Source of the DNA: Pelargonium nanum
Taxonomy: Eukaryota; Streptophyta; Magnoliopsida; Geraniales; Geraniaceae
NCBI GenBank assembly: GCA_036897485.1
Contig: JAYMTF010000642.1
Coordinates: 1 to 32,303, forward strand
DNA length: 32,303 nt
Reading direction: 5' to 3'
The translations under genes were made by a program, and so were the position numbers. Of the stretch, positions 20,701-31,017 are shown one piece after another. Each line of letters starts with the position of its first letter. The first letter of the stretch is position 1. The notes under the pieces were generated by a model that was not told where the DNA came from, did not search any database, and saw only the letters and a program-made list of their open reading frames with translations.

Positions 20701-23700
20701 CTTCACTTTTCGCTCCACACTTTGAGGACTTCTTCATATGCTCTTCAGATTCATATCAGATAAAAGCTTTGAAGCTTGATGTATTGTCTTCCATCGCTAC
20801 AGATTCATCAATACTACATATTATCAGAGAATTTCAGGTAATCCTCTCAAGTCACCTGCTTTTTTTTGGTAGTCTTTCATCTCTTTGACAAACACGAACA
20901 CATGTAAACTTTCTGATATTAAGATAGCTTCTGACTGATTAAGGGGAAACAAAAATCATCTTTGCGTCACATATTCACTTCTTAATGTAGACTCAAGAAC
21001 AGTGACTAGATATCACGCTTAGTTCTCACAAGTCACACATTGTCTTTAGAGTTACTGTTTATACTTGCTCTTGTTAATGCAGTAATTTGTCATTTACAGG
21101 ATCAAAGTTCATGAGTTGATGCTTATTTTTAGTGTAGGATTATATTAGAGATCCAGACAGGAGGATTGCTGCTGATACTGTTGCTGCTATTGGTTTATGT
21201 GCGCAACGGCTTCCAAAAATGGCAAACACATGCTTGGAAGGGCTATTAGCTTTGATTAGAAAGGGTCTGTATTCGCTACTTGTGGCATAGCATATTGATC
21301 TTGTGAATATTCTTTTTTTGTTTCTGATGTTACTCTCTATATAGCAGAGTTTTTGACTAGTGACTCTGGGTCTTTGGAAGGGGAAGCGGGTGTTTTGGTT
21401 CAAGCAGTAATGTCCATAAAATCAATCATAAAGCAAGATCCATCCTGTCATGAGAAGGTATTGTCATTCTGATATGGTATTGTTAAGGTCTTGTCATGTA
21501 CTTTTGTTGTCATATTTTATTTTCTATTTGTTCTGTATGAATTCTGAACCTTCAGATCTTCGGGACAAATTTTCAGAAAAGAAGAATTACTCAACTTATA
21601 TAAGATTATGTATCATAAGTATTTTTTGGGGACACTTTCTATTCATTGGTATTTGGTTGTTCTGGTTCTGAAAATATATAACTATTTACTGAAGTAGTAA
21701 TTTTTTTAGTGTTTTCTGTGATGATTTGATGCCATTTCCTTTTCATGTTATGACTAACTATGATTATTTTAAAGGTTATAATCCAGCTAGTACGTAGTCT
21801 GGATTCAATTAAAGTGCCTGCAGTGCGTGCAATGATTATTTGGATGGTGGGGGAATATAACTCTTTGGGGGAGACAATTCCTAGGATGCTAACCACTGTG
21901 CTTAAATATCTTGCTTGGTGCTTTACTTCAGAAGCATTGGAGACAAAGCTTCAGATTCTTATTACTACTGTCAAGGTATGCCAGCATTTTCCTTTTTTCT
22001 TTGTCATCTAGTATCTTTATTTATTTATTTATTTATTAATGTATATGATGAGTTATAAGATTCAAACTATTGATTCTGTTAATTCTTTTGTTAGTATCAG
22101 CTTACAGTTGCAATAACCCTTTTTTTTTGTCTGTTGCAATACATTTTGATCTTTGTTTGTGTCATGAACGTTCAGTTGATGAACTTATATTAGTAGTATT
22201 ACACTTTGCATCTTTATCTGTGGGAGGAAAGAATGCTATTACTATTTTTCTTTTTTATTTTAATTTATAACTTGTATGTATGTCTTTATTTTTTCAGCTG
22301 TATATCAATGTAGTAAAAACTGACCTGAGCGATGAACCTATTCGGTTCTTCGGTGTTAAACTTGGGGAAACCGGTAAAAATCAGCCAAAGCTGGTAAAAA
22401 CCATTTATCTTTTATAAAATTTTGAGTTTCTACCTTTCCGGTGGACTCAGTCAACAGACCGGGTGATCTCCAGTCCAGTTTCTAAAACATTGTTGTATAT
22501 AAGATAATTTCTCTTGTTTCATTCTAATGTATTAGGGAAAACTACAGTACTATTTATTTGGGTTAAATTTGAAGGTTTAAAAGTTTCTTTTCAGAATAAA
22601 ATAGGTCTTATATGTTCACTGTCCTTTGCCATAGGTCCTATTACATGCAAAAGGGGAAGTTTGCTGGACCTCCAAAAGTGTCTTAAGCTATGTGCTTGAC
22701 TTGGCGGAATGTGAATTTAACTATGATGTTCGTGATCGAGCTCGTTTTATCAGAAAACTTCTCTTATCCCATCTAGGCTCTAAAGGTCTGAATGAAGAAG
22801 GGGATTGTTCATTAGAGAATAAGGACCTGCCATATGTACTGTCAGAACGGATATTTGGGGGAAAAATTAAGCCGATGTCACCTGAACCTGTCAATTATCG
22901 GTTTTATCTTCCTGGGTCCCTTTCTCAGTTAGTTCTTCATGCTGCTCCAGGGTATGAACCTCTCCCAAAGCCTTGTAGTTTGCTTGATGATGACCTTGAA
23001 CAGTCTTCAAGCGTGGCTCGGGAAATGAATGAACTGGATGATTCAAATGGATCATCTGGATATTCGGATGAGGAAACTGCTTCTGATTATAGCTCCAGTG
23101 GCAGCGCTGAGACTGGTTCTGCAAGTGAAGGTGACAACGATAATGATCCATTGATTCAGTTTTCAGATATTGCCAATACTTCTACAAAGCAAAATGGAGT
23201 TTCTCAATCCGACTCTGCTGATTTAGGAGATCTGATGTCGAACCGGGCACTAGAATCGTGGCTGGATGAGCAACCTGGACTGACAAACCCAAATACATCT
23301 GAACAAAGTCATGGTCGCAAGTCTCTGGCAAGGCTCTCTGTTGGAGATATTGCAGGCAAGGTTAAGGCTAAAAGCTATACACTCCTAGAGTCTACATATG
23401 GAAATGGCTTGAAGGTGGACTATACATTTTCATCTGAGGTTTCAAGTATCTCTCCTCTTCTTGTGTGTGTTGAAGTTTCATTTGAGAACCTCTCAGCAGA
23501 ACCAATGTCAAAAATAACTTTGATATATGAGGAATCAAACAAAGGCTCGGATGGCTCAGATTCTGCAGACCAGGCATCAGTTGGAGTTGATAGGTGAATC
23601 TCCTTTTTATTCAAATGCACACTTTAAATGTTTGCATTTAGTTTTTCACCAGAGGATTTTATTGGAATTAGTTGGTCTATCATGGGTGCTGCGCATGTTA

Positions 23701-26505
23701 CTTATCACACCCCTAATATTAACTAATTATCTACAATGCGTGGAAACAAACATTCTACTCATGTGAGATCCAACCTTAAATGCATGTGTGAGTGTGAGAG
23801 AAGGAAGTGGTTGCTAATTAATTGAGTGTGTAGCTATCAAGAAGTTGGGTTTAGTGTATAGTAATTGAAGTAGTTTCAGTGAGAGATCATAGCAGTCTTA
23901 CAATCAATGTAATGAATGGCACACGTTATGTTGTGGCACAAGGTCCTCGCCATAGGTTACCTATGGCGTGGCAATTTCCAAAAGGCACGCCTTTCTTGCA
24001 CCATTTGTCAAGGTGCACGGCACAACTAAGGCGCGCCATATGAAATTCAACTATATTTTAAGCTTTTTTAAATAAAATAAATAAATGGAAGCCCAAATGC
24101 ATTTCAAGTGCATACGGTTATACAGTAAAGGATATCAAAATCACAAATAGGCATGCAATAATTTATATGCACCACATACTTTTTGTATTCTGAACATTTA
24201 AGCCACAAACCCATGAGGTATATAATATTTGAATTCATCACATTCTCCCATATATCCTATCCTTTTCTTCTTTGTTTTTCTTATTCTTTTCATGATATTT
24301 TTAGGTGTTATGCTGCTGAAATTTCATTTGTCTATATGATATAACATTATGCCTCATGAACACTATCACATCACAGGCATTTCAAAGTTTATTATAACTC
24401 CGCTACTATGGCCATTTTGTTATTTCATAGCCAGTATACCACGCAGTACCATGTGAAAACAATTTTACATGTTGGTTACTGAACCTTAGAGTATTTATAC
24501 TAAAACACTTTCATCATAAGAATAGTATAAAATATGCCTAGAATATGTATTTTAATTTTTTTTAATACATTTGTGCACCTTATTTTCAAAAGGAGTGTGC
24601 CATGCACCTTCTCTTGCGCCATGGCTCCTAAAGAGGTTTGCTCCATTGTGTGTCATGCACTGTTAATAATACTGCTTATAATAGTGTACATAGTTGGATT
24701 TAAAGGTTGATAAGCTCGCATTGGTGTCATATAACTTACAGATTCACAACTTTATTGGTCTATGAAATTCGGCTATGTTTCTGGTGTGATAAAATCAAGG
24801 TGGTTTAACATGTGATGTACCTCTGCGCGGGTCTTCCCAGTGACTGTTTTTAAAATTATAATCAACTTATGAAAATTGTAAGAACTGGCTCTTGTTTATT
24901 TTATCACTCTTCTTGTTTATTAGAATTTAAATTTTCTAAATTCTTTTTTCTTACTATTATTACAGTGTCAATTTTTTTTGTTCTCATGTTGTTTCTGTAA
25001 GTTATGATATCTGTTCGTGCCATTTTTGTTTTTCATGTGTCTAATTTCTTTAAATTGGATAACTTTTGATTCTGCAGCTCCGTGACTTCTGATAATGAAG
25101 TGCCAACCCTAGTTTCAATGGAAGAAATTAATTCTTTGGAACCTGGCCAGACAATGAAGAGAATTCTCCAAGTTCGCTTCCATCACCATCTCTTGCCTCT
25201 GAAGCTGTCTTTATATTGTAATGGCAAGAAGCATCCTGTTAAGTTGCGGCCCGACATAGGATATTTTGTAAAGCCACTTTCCATTGACATTGAAACCTTT
25301 TCAAAGAAGGAATCTCAGCTTCCAGGAATGTTTGAATACACAAGGAGGTCTGTCTCATTACTTCTATAATAATCACTATATCAATTTCACACACATACAT
25401 GTTACAAGCTATCTAGAAGAGATGAGCTAGGACTAATTTGAATTGGCTGCGTAATTACCTCTGCTGATTTTTCTCTTTTCTATCTTTTACTTGATATCTT
25501 CACGACAAAAACTATTCATAAGAGTTAAGAGCACAAGCAGACCTCCCAACAAAACAACTGCCTTTATGTCATATCTTAGTTTATGTAACCTCTTAAGTTC
25601 TACTATACAATATCATACAGCTGTCCAGTTCACACTCTTATTGCGTGGTTACCATTTACCAATCAATACTGTAGGGACATTTATGAGTTTCTAGATGATA
25701 TGAGGTGGTAAAGTCAGAAAATGTGTTAATTCTTGTAAGCCAGATTCAATACTTTTCTGATGCTCCTAGGGTAAATGCATTAATTTGCAATAAAATAATG
25801 CCATGCTTGAATGAACATATACCTATCTCTACTGAAGATCCCTATAAATTTTTACGGTCTTTCTTTTTAGGAATGGGAGTCTGTTAACTCTATTGTCATA
25901 GGATGCAGATAGCAATAGCATAATGCATTTTTAAGAGACGCTATTATGTTTCATGCTGTCATGATTGCTTAGAATTATAGAAAACTTATCCAGCTCGTGG
26001 AGACAAGATTTGGAATTGGAATGAATACTAATATAATAGTAGAAGCCTAAAAATGAAAATGAAAATTGTATTCTACATGGAATACTTCTCCTGTTTCTTC
26101 ATGTTTTATTTGGTATTCTAAATGGAATATTCTTGTACTAGATGCATCTTCACTGACCACATCGAGGAGCTAAACAAGGATAAAGGTGACAACTCACAAA
26201 TGAAAGATAAATTTCTTGTGATCTGCCAAAGGCTGGCACTGAAGATGCTTGGCAATGCAAATATTTGTCTCATATCTGTCGATATGCCAGTCGCTTCCAA
26301 ACTTGATGATGCATCCGGTTTGCGCTTACGGTTTAGTAGTGAGATCTTGAGCAACTCAGCTCCCTGCTTAATCACCGTAACTGTTGAAGGTAAATGCTCT
26401 GAACCGTTGGATGTCTGTGTTAAAGTCAACTGCGAAGAAACTGTATTTGGCTTGAACTTTTTGAATAGGGTTGTAAATTTCTTAGCTGAGCCCCCTCTTA
26501 CCTGA
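17738..26505 (+). CDS. AP3B: AP-3 complex beta subunit (beta-3 adaptin; PAT2-type)
   Basis: Large subunit of the AP-3 adaptor, which in plants sorts cargo to the vacuole. Exons: 17738-17953, 18074-18150, 18413-18662, 19361-19984, 20664-20837, 21138-21264, 21348-21457, 21775-21975, 22635-23593, 25078-25347 and 26142-26505. All join in frame to give about 1123 aa. The start MFNQFGATAETLSKASTMVF is the plant AP3B N-terminus. The adaptin HEAT-repeat trunk covers about 35-640, with NPLVRAWALRTMAGIR, DPSVYVRKSAAGALPKL and VLDLAECEFNYDVRDRAR. A Ser- and acid-rich hinge covers about 708-790, with SDEETASDYSSSGSAE. The C-terminal appendage-like region covers about 830-1123, with LPLKLSLYCNGKKHPVKLRP. 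Residues 766-771 (LIQFSD) resemble, but do not fully match, a clathrin box. The donor of exon 3 (GAGGTCTGG) is weak but fixed by homology. The gene is intact. Confidence 0.95.
20013..20028. repeat. (AC)8 microsatellite in AP3B intron 4
   Basis: Sixteen bases of perfect AC dinucleotide repeat lie 29 bp past the exon 4 donor. Confidence 0.9.
22017..22038. repeat. (TTTA)n microsatellite in AP3B intron 8
   Basis: About five tandem TTTA units lie 40 bp past the exon 8 donor. Confidence 0.85.
22298..22393 (+). other. Possible cryptic exon in AP3B intron 8
   Basis: A good acceptor (TTTTTTCAG) at 22297 and a GGTAAAAA donor at 22394 bracket exactly 96 nt. The stretch is open in the phase-0 frame of the neighbouring exons (LYINVVKTDLSDE, then PIRFFGVKLGE). 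Inclusion would add 32 aa between ITTVK and VLLHAK. The sequence has no counterpart in AP3B that I recognise. It lies in a block richer in CCGG-type words (AAACCGGT, CCGGTGGAC, GACCGGG) than the surrounding intron, so it may come from an inserted repeat. Whether it is spliced in is unknown. Confidence 0.3.
23594..25077 (+). other. Large AP3B intron 9 with a GCAC-rich, probably repeat-derived block
   Basis: Intron of 1484 nt. Around 23920-24040 the sequence is rich in GGCAC and GCGCC words, with a perfect 10-bp inverted repeat at 23948-23968. A related GCAC-rich stretch at about 24590-24660 lies in the opposite orientation (AAGGTGCACGGCAC against the reverse complement AAGGTGCATGGCAC). These may be the ends of an old non-autonomous element of about 0.7 kb. 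No coding sequence is present. Confidence 0.4.
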
Positions 26506-27221
26506 TTGTAATTGTGGTAAAACTTTTCATTCAATTTTGAGAAAAGAACAGTAGATGTCTATCATTGTGCTTGCTTGCTGTGTCTGGGTTTTCAACATTT
26601 TCTGTTGGAATCTAGAATAATGTTTTTGACTGTACAACTGTGAGAATAGCTTAACTTGTGACTTGACTACTTGTTCGTGAATGTCTATTCATTTCCTTTG
26701 TTTTCGATTTTTTTTTTCACTTCTTAGAGGAGATTCCTAAAATTCACAATCCAATAGTTCATTTTGTTTCTGGAGAACTAAATTGATGGAAATGTGTTAT
26801 GCGTTGTAGAATTAAAAGATATTTCAATTTTTCCGTTTATTCAGTTAGTACATCTACTCTAAAATTGAACCCACTTTAGTTCGGGGTGCTGTGTAGTAGC
26901 ATTTTTGCCCACGTTAATGTACAACCTTTGTTTACCACCTTTTCTTATTGAAACACATCAGTAAAACAGATCAAATAGTTTTCAAATTTTACTTTTCCAT
27001 TCAAATTTCTTACCTCTTTCTCATTTTCAATTTGCAAGAAGAAAGTTCAATTTTCTAACTGTTTACCAGTGTTCAATTTACACAACTGGACACTGGCACC
27101 AACTTTCCATTTGTTTTTTGGAATTAATTTTTTTTGAAAACTGGGGGTTTTCTAGCTAAACTACAAGTTAAATAAAAGAAGATCAACAGTATAAAGAAAT
27201 GTCAGCAGAATTAAGAAGAAA
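26506..27221. other. AP3B 3' UTR and AT-rich spacer
   Basis: The 3' UTR of AP3B probably occupies the first 150-300 bases. The rest, up to the U5 3' box, is AT-rich without recognisable genes. Confidence 0.5.
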
Positions 27222-27238
27222 TTGAACTAGGATTATTG
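27222..27238 (-). terminator. Plant snRNA 3' box
   Basis: The - strand sequence CAATAATCCTAGTTCAA fits the plant Pol II snRNA 3'-end signal CA(N)3-10AGTNNAA, with eight intervening bases. It begins at the last base of the U5 3' hairpin. Confidence 0.85.
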
Positions 27239-27358
27239 GGGATTTTCCTCAGGAGAAAACCCCTCCAAAAATAGGTGTATGCCGCTATGAGCAACGCACA
27301 CACGGTATTCTTTAGTAAAAGGCGAAAGAATAGTTCGCTCTGTGTGCATTGCACGGCT
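27236..27358 (-). ncRNA. U5: U5 spliceosomal snRNA
   Basis: U5 RNA of the U4/U6.U5 tri-snRNP holds the exon ends during splicing. On the - strand the RNA starts about 27358 with AGCCGTGCAATGCACACA. The invariant loop I is CGCCTTTTACT (core GCCTTTTAC at 27323-27315), closed by a perfect 8-bp stem TATTCTTT/AAAGAATA. Lower stems pair GCACACA with TGTGTGC, CAAT with GTTG, and GCCG with CGGC. The Sm site ATTTTTGG lies at 27272-27265. The 3' hairpin pairs GGGGTTTTC with GAAAATCCCC (27263-27238). Length is about 123 nt, as expected for plant U5. Every required element is present, so it looks functional. The exact ends are inferred. Confidence 0.95.
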
Positions 27359-27385
27359 CCATGGTTGTTCACTTAGTAGCAGATC

Positions 27386-27394
27386 TAATATATA
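27386..27394 (-). promoter_or_regulatory. TATA box of the U5 snRNA gene
   Basis: TATATATTA on the - strand, about 36 bp upstream of the inferred U5 start. Confidence 0.85.
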
Positions 27395-27427
27395 GAGAAG
27401 GGGCTAGCTGCTGATATGTTGCGTGGC

Positions 27428-27438
27428 CGATGTGGGAC
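27428..27438 (-). promoter_or_regulatory. Plant snRNA upstream sequence element (USE)
   Basis: GTCCCACATCG on the - strand is a perfect match to the plant USE consensus RTCCCACATCG. It lies 33 bp upstream of the TATA box, the spacing of Pol II-transcribed plant snRNA genes (the Pol III type is about 10 bp shorter). Confidence 0.93.
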
Positions 27439-27619
27439 TGTTTTCGGCCCACTAACTAGTAATTAGATACTCTATTCCTAGAGCTGCTTAGACTGTTCCG
27501 TCTTTCTAGAGCTTACCTACTCAACTCTGCCATGTCCAAAAATTAAGGTTATGTTTATGTTTCACATCTTTGAATTGGGTTGGTTTGTTTAGATTCATAA
27601 GGTAATATTATCAGCATTC

Positions 27620-27867
27620 GAATTTTTAGAGTAAAACAAACGGATTTGTACAAATACATAGGATTGGAGATGGGTGTGGGTTCGAAAAAGCCTAACGGTA
27701 GAGTAAAATAAACAGATTTGTATAAATCCATCACATCGGAGATGGGTGTGGGTTCGGAAAAGCCTAACGGAGTGTAAAAAAGTTTGAATTTTTAGCGTAA
27801 AATAAACATGTTTGTACAAATTTGTCGGATCAGAGATGAGTGCGGGCGGGTTTGGAAAAGCCGAACA
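27620..27867. repeat. Three degenerate tandem repeats of 72-82 bp between U5 and tRNA-Lys
   Basis: Units at about 27620-27698, 27699-27770 and 27786-27867 share AGAGTAAAA-AAAC, GATTTGTA-AAAT, GGAGATGGGTGTGGGTTCG and AAAAGCCTAACGG. The third is the most diverged and carries GGGCGGG. They lie directly downstream of the tRNA terminator in the tRNA's direction. Origin unknown. Confidence 0.85.
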
Positions 27868-27875
27868 AAGTGTAT

Positions 27876-27881
27876 AAAAAA
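27876..27881 (-). terminator. Pol III terminator of tRNA-Lys
   Basis: Six T residues on the - strand start 2 nt after the discriminator base. Confidence 0.9.
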
Positions 27882-27882
27882 T

Positions 27883-27955
27883 CGCCGTCCGTGGGAATCG
27901 AACCCACGACCACACGGTTAAAAGCCGTGCGCTCTACCAGCTGAGCTAGGACGGC
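27883..27955 (-). tRNA. tRNA-Lys(UUU): tRNA-Lys (anticodon UUU)
   Basis: A 73-nt cloverleaf without intron: acceptor GCCGTCC/GGACGGC, D-arm GCTC/GAGC, anticodon stem CACGG/CCGTG with loop CTTTTAA (anticodon TTT), T-arm GTGGG/CCCAC with loop TTCGATT, and discriminator G. All stems are fully paired. Internal A box (TAGCTCAGCTGG) and B box (GGTTCGATTCCC) are intact. Upstream is a CAACA motif of the kind common before plant tRNA genes. CCA is not encoded, as expected for a nuclear gene. Confidence 0.98.
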
Positions 27956-28206
27956 TGTGTTGACTGTATCACAGTTTTACGTAATCAAAATAAATTATGA
28001 CAAATTTGCTAGTTTCAAACAATCAGTACATTGGAAAATAACAGAACAAGTTTTGGACTCCGGTAGTTAAGAAGTGGAAAACAAGTTGTATTCAGATTTG
28101 AGACAAAGCTAATTGGGTTTATAATAACTTTAGTTGAAACTATTGAGTTTATACATAGCAATGCAAACTAAAATTTCATAGATTGACCAGCTACAAATTG
28201 CTCTGC

Positions 28207-29803
28207 TCAATAATAGCTCTCCTTCCATCCTCCAGCATCTTCATCAAACTCCGTCTTGGCCTATAAAAATCCACAACCAAATATAACATCATCAGTAACA
28301 AAAGTAAACAATTGCCATAGTAACATCACAACCAAACTGGTGTTTGTAAAGTACAAGGAACATCTCTAGTCTCTAGATTGTTGTTCACTTAAGAGTCATG
28401 TTCCATAGATTACTTTCTCTATTGACCTCATCTAGGTCCATTATTTTGCATTATGAAAAGCAATCCACACTAACAAAAATCAATCGCAAAAGCATACCTG
28501 TGGAGTGAAGGTGACACCAACTTGAATCTCTCCGCAATAATTCTGGTTGGTTCCAACGACGCTATATTTGAGAGGATGTAGTTCGGCACTTCCATTCTCC
28601 ACTCCCAGTGACAACAGATCCTCCACATAGATCCTGCATAGTTGCATATAAACATTACATAGGAACCAATGAAAACAGACTTATGTTCAACTATGATAAT
28701 GCTAAAAGAAACCAAAACCTATATAGTGGCATGGTAAGCAAAAAAAGCAATATTGATTAGTAAAACAAAGGGGGGTCTTATCGTACGTGGCTTGGCCAAC
28801 AAAGTCATCTGCAGAGAAGGTGTCCTTGTCCATGATCTTGAGGATGAGTTTGTATTGATTATCTGCCCCCGGATACTCCACTCTAAACGTAAACTTCTCG
28901 TTCCACTCAGGATTCCCACCCTCCCCTACACAATTTCATATAAATCATAGCTCGTAAGCATTGTGCACCTGCTTTGAGTTCTTCAAAATGTTGCTCATTT
29001 GACTGTTTTGAAGTGGCAACTAAACAAAAACGAATCAATTTCACATGATTTATGTTACATTACTACAGCATATCGCCCTTTTTACTGCTCTTTCCTTTTA
29101 TTTATGAAATCACCAGAGTCAACGTAACTAGATAGGTGCAAATGTGACTTAGAAAAAAGTGCATTCCATGTCCCCATTGACAAAGAATATTCTAATTTTT
29201 TTGGCCAAGTGGGTTGAATATTCAAACCCTAATGTTATTTGACAGACAAATAGAATAGAATTTGAAGCCACAACCCCCATGTAGCTGTCTCTTCCCAAAC
29301 AAACCCAGAAACCTGAATTTGTGAGGTGTGAATCTAGAACAAGTCAAACACAGAAGTCGCCAAATAGCCTTTCTGTTTTAGTATATTTATACAAAATTAA
29401 AGACCAAATGTGGTGTAGTAGTTACTTGCACGACTTAATCGTGACCGTCCAAGGAACCAAACATGAGCAATGTTGGGTGAATCAGTGATCACAAAACACA
29501 GAAAAGTTGCTTGCACGACTTAAACACCATTGAAGAACAAATTAAAATTTAATAGTAAAAGAAAATTACCTCTGGCGACGGAGCTCTTTCGCTCTTGGTT
29601 CTTGTATTGAATCACAACATAAGGATCCATATCACCTATTTTTTCATTTTATGAACAAAAACAATAAATCATTTCATTGAAGTCTAGAAATAAAATAAAA
29701 TTAATAAATATAGAAATAAATGGAAAAGAAAGGAACCAAGGAAATCGGTGTCTGTAAGGCCTTTAGCGTTCACCAGAAGAACCTCCATCAACCCCACACC
29801 CAT
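28207..29803 (-). CDS. Small C2-domain protein (elicitor-responsive protein 3 / 16-kDa phloem protein type)
   Basis: Single-C2-domain protein expected to bind phospholipid in a calcium-dependent way. Related plant proteins are elicitor-induced or phloem-mobile. Exons on the - strand: 29803-29737, 29635-29570, 28925-28787, 28633-28498 and 28260-28207. The total of 462 nt gives 153 aa with all phases consistent. It starts MGVGLMEVLLVNAKGLTDTD. Candidate Ca2+ ligands are visible in loop 1 (D18/D20 of LTDTDFLGDMDPY, plus the DMDPY Asp pair) and loop 3 (IMDKDTFSADDFVG). NPEWNEKFTF and GEIQVGVTFTP are standard C2 strands. The C-terminus ends DAGGWKESYY, like Arabidopsis relatives. It has no signal peptide or membrane segment. 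The second intron (28926-29569) is the longest. Upstream on the promoter side are ACGT-core elements (29900-29907, 30098-30103). Confidence 0.93.
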
Positions 29804-29899
29804 CTCTTTCTCTCTCTAAAACACTCTCTGGTTTATATCGAAGAATCAGGGAATGAGCTAATGTAGAAGACGATGTATGTGTTTATGATGATTTGGCTG

Positions 29900-30103
29900 G
29901 ACGTGGCATTTGATTAAGTCACAACCCGGTCAAATAAGGCTGTCACAGTCATCTTCTACGTTAACCCAACTCTTCTTCATATATTCAAATCAATTTCAAT
30001 TACTACTGACATTGGCCGGACGCTAAGGTTTTAAATATAAATATATATATTAGGTTGAAGGCCCTCAAAGTTGCCCGTTTATGCGCCTGCTGCAGTCCAC
30101 GTG
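29900..30103. promoter_or_regulatory. ACGT-core (ABRE/G-box-like) motifs upstream of the C2 gene
   Basis: GACGTGGC at 29900-29907 and CACGTG at 30098-30103 lie about 100 and 300 bp upstream of the start codon. Both are bZIP/bHLH-type core sites common in stress-responsive plant promoters. Function is inferred from the motif only. Confidence 0.4.
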
Positions 30104-30109
30104 TAGAAG

Positions 30110-30850
30110 AAAACTATCTATAAGTAAGGGGAAGTACCGATTTAAAATGTCCCTAATTGTGGACAACGTTTCGAGCTCACTGATAAATTATAAAAATGTG
30201 AGACTCATACGTGAGAGGGAGTGTTGAAGTGAGTGATAAAGCGTCCGACAATGAAATTTAACATATTATGACTCAAATAATTTCATAATTTCAACAGTTA
30301 TTATTTTCTTGGAATTATTTATGACTTCAATAAAAAAAAGTTTATAAATAATATCAAATTAGCAGAATAGAGTCTTAGTATCATATACATATATTTACTT
30401 TTTGGCTCACCGTGTTTGACAAAACCAGTGTAAAGAAATGTTCCATACACTGAGGAGACTCAGTTTGAGCCCGAAAATGTCTTTCAAAAGAAAGATTGTT
30501 TATTTCCAGATTTTTATGCTTTTGTGAAATACAAAAGCTGGGCAATTTCATATTTCTCTTTATCTGTTTATCATGCATACAAAATAATTTTCTTTGTAAC
30601 TTGCCTAGCAAGTAGCATCCAAGTTGCAAGAGTGTTTCTAAAGTTTCAACACACCAACAAATATATAATATCTCTACAATGTTGCTACCATGTAACACAG
30701 GACATAACAAGCTGGCTAAACATAAACATAGTGCCCCTTGGAGTTATACTGCAGTCATATTAAAGGTTCAAATGCTAACAACGATCCACGGGAAAAAGTA
30801 GTTTGAAATATTTATAACGGAAACAGAAAATAAAAGGTTTCTAGGCTTCT
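30110..30850. other. Spacer between the C2 gene and the SCL30 3' end
   Basis: AT-rich sequence, presumably including the distal C2 promoter and the tail of the SCL30 3' UTR. I see no gene, RNA or transposon ends. Confidence 0.5.
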
Positions 30851-30915
30851 TTTTGTGGATCCTGCATGCCATCTATCTTGTCTTCTCCCGTAGGCAGAGA
30901 CTACCAGCCTTCCAA

Positions 30916-31009
30916 CTGCGTACAAGGACGAAACAATGTTAAAGACTGGAGAAGCAGCGCAAAAGCGCATTTCGTAACTAAACGTTAGTATCTGTGTGTT
31001 GTAACTTAC
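30916..31009 (-). other. Intron in the 3' UTR of the SCL30-like gene
   Basis: Eight nucleotides after the TAG stop, the - strand has a consensus donor (CTACGG|GTAAGT) and then an acceptor (TTGTACGCAG|TTGG) 94 nt further on. A junction this close to the stop is not expected to trigger nonsense-mediated decay. Confidence 0.65.
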
Positions 31010-31017
31010 CCGTAGCT

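Noticed and set aside
27595-27915. 106-codon open frame on the - strand running into the tRNA gene
   Set aside because: It is the translation of the triple repeat, since the peptide repeats RLFRTHTHL, and it overlaps tRNA-Lys. Not a credible gene.
29420-29525. Repeated 14-mer CTTGCACGACTTAA in the C2 intron
   Set aside because: Only two short copies 86 bp apart with no longer similarity, so no element can be inferred.
30381-30710. 109-codon open frame on the - strand
   Set aside because: Low-complexity translation of an AT-rich spacer and probable 3' UTR, with no domain or homologue recognised.
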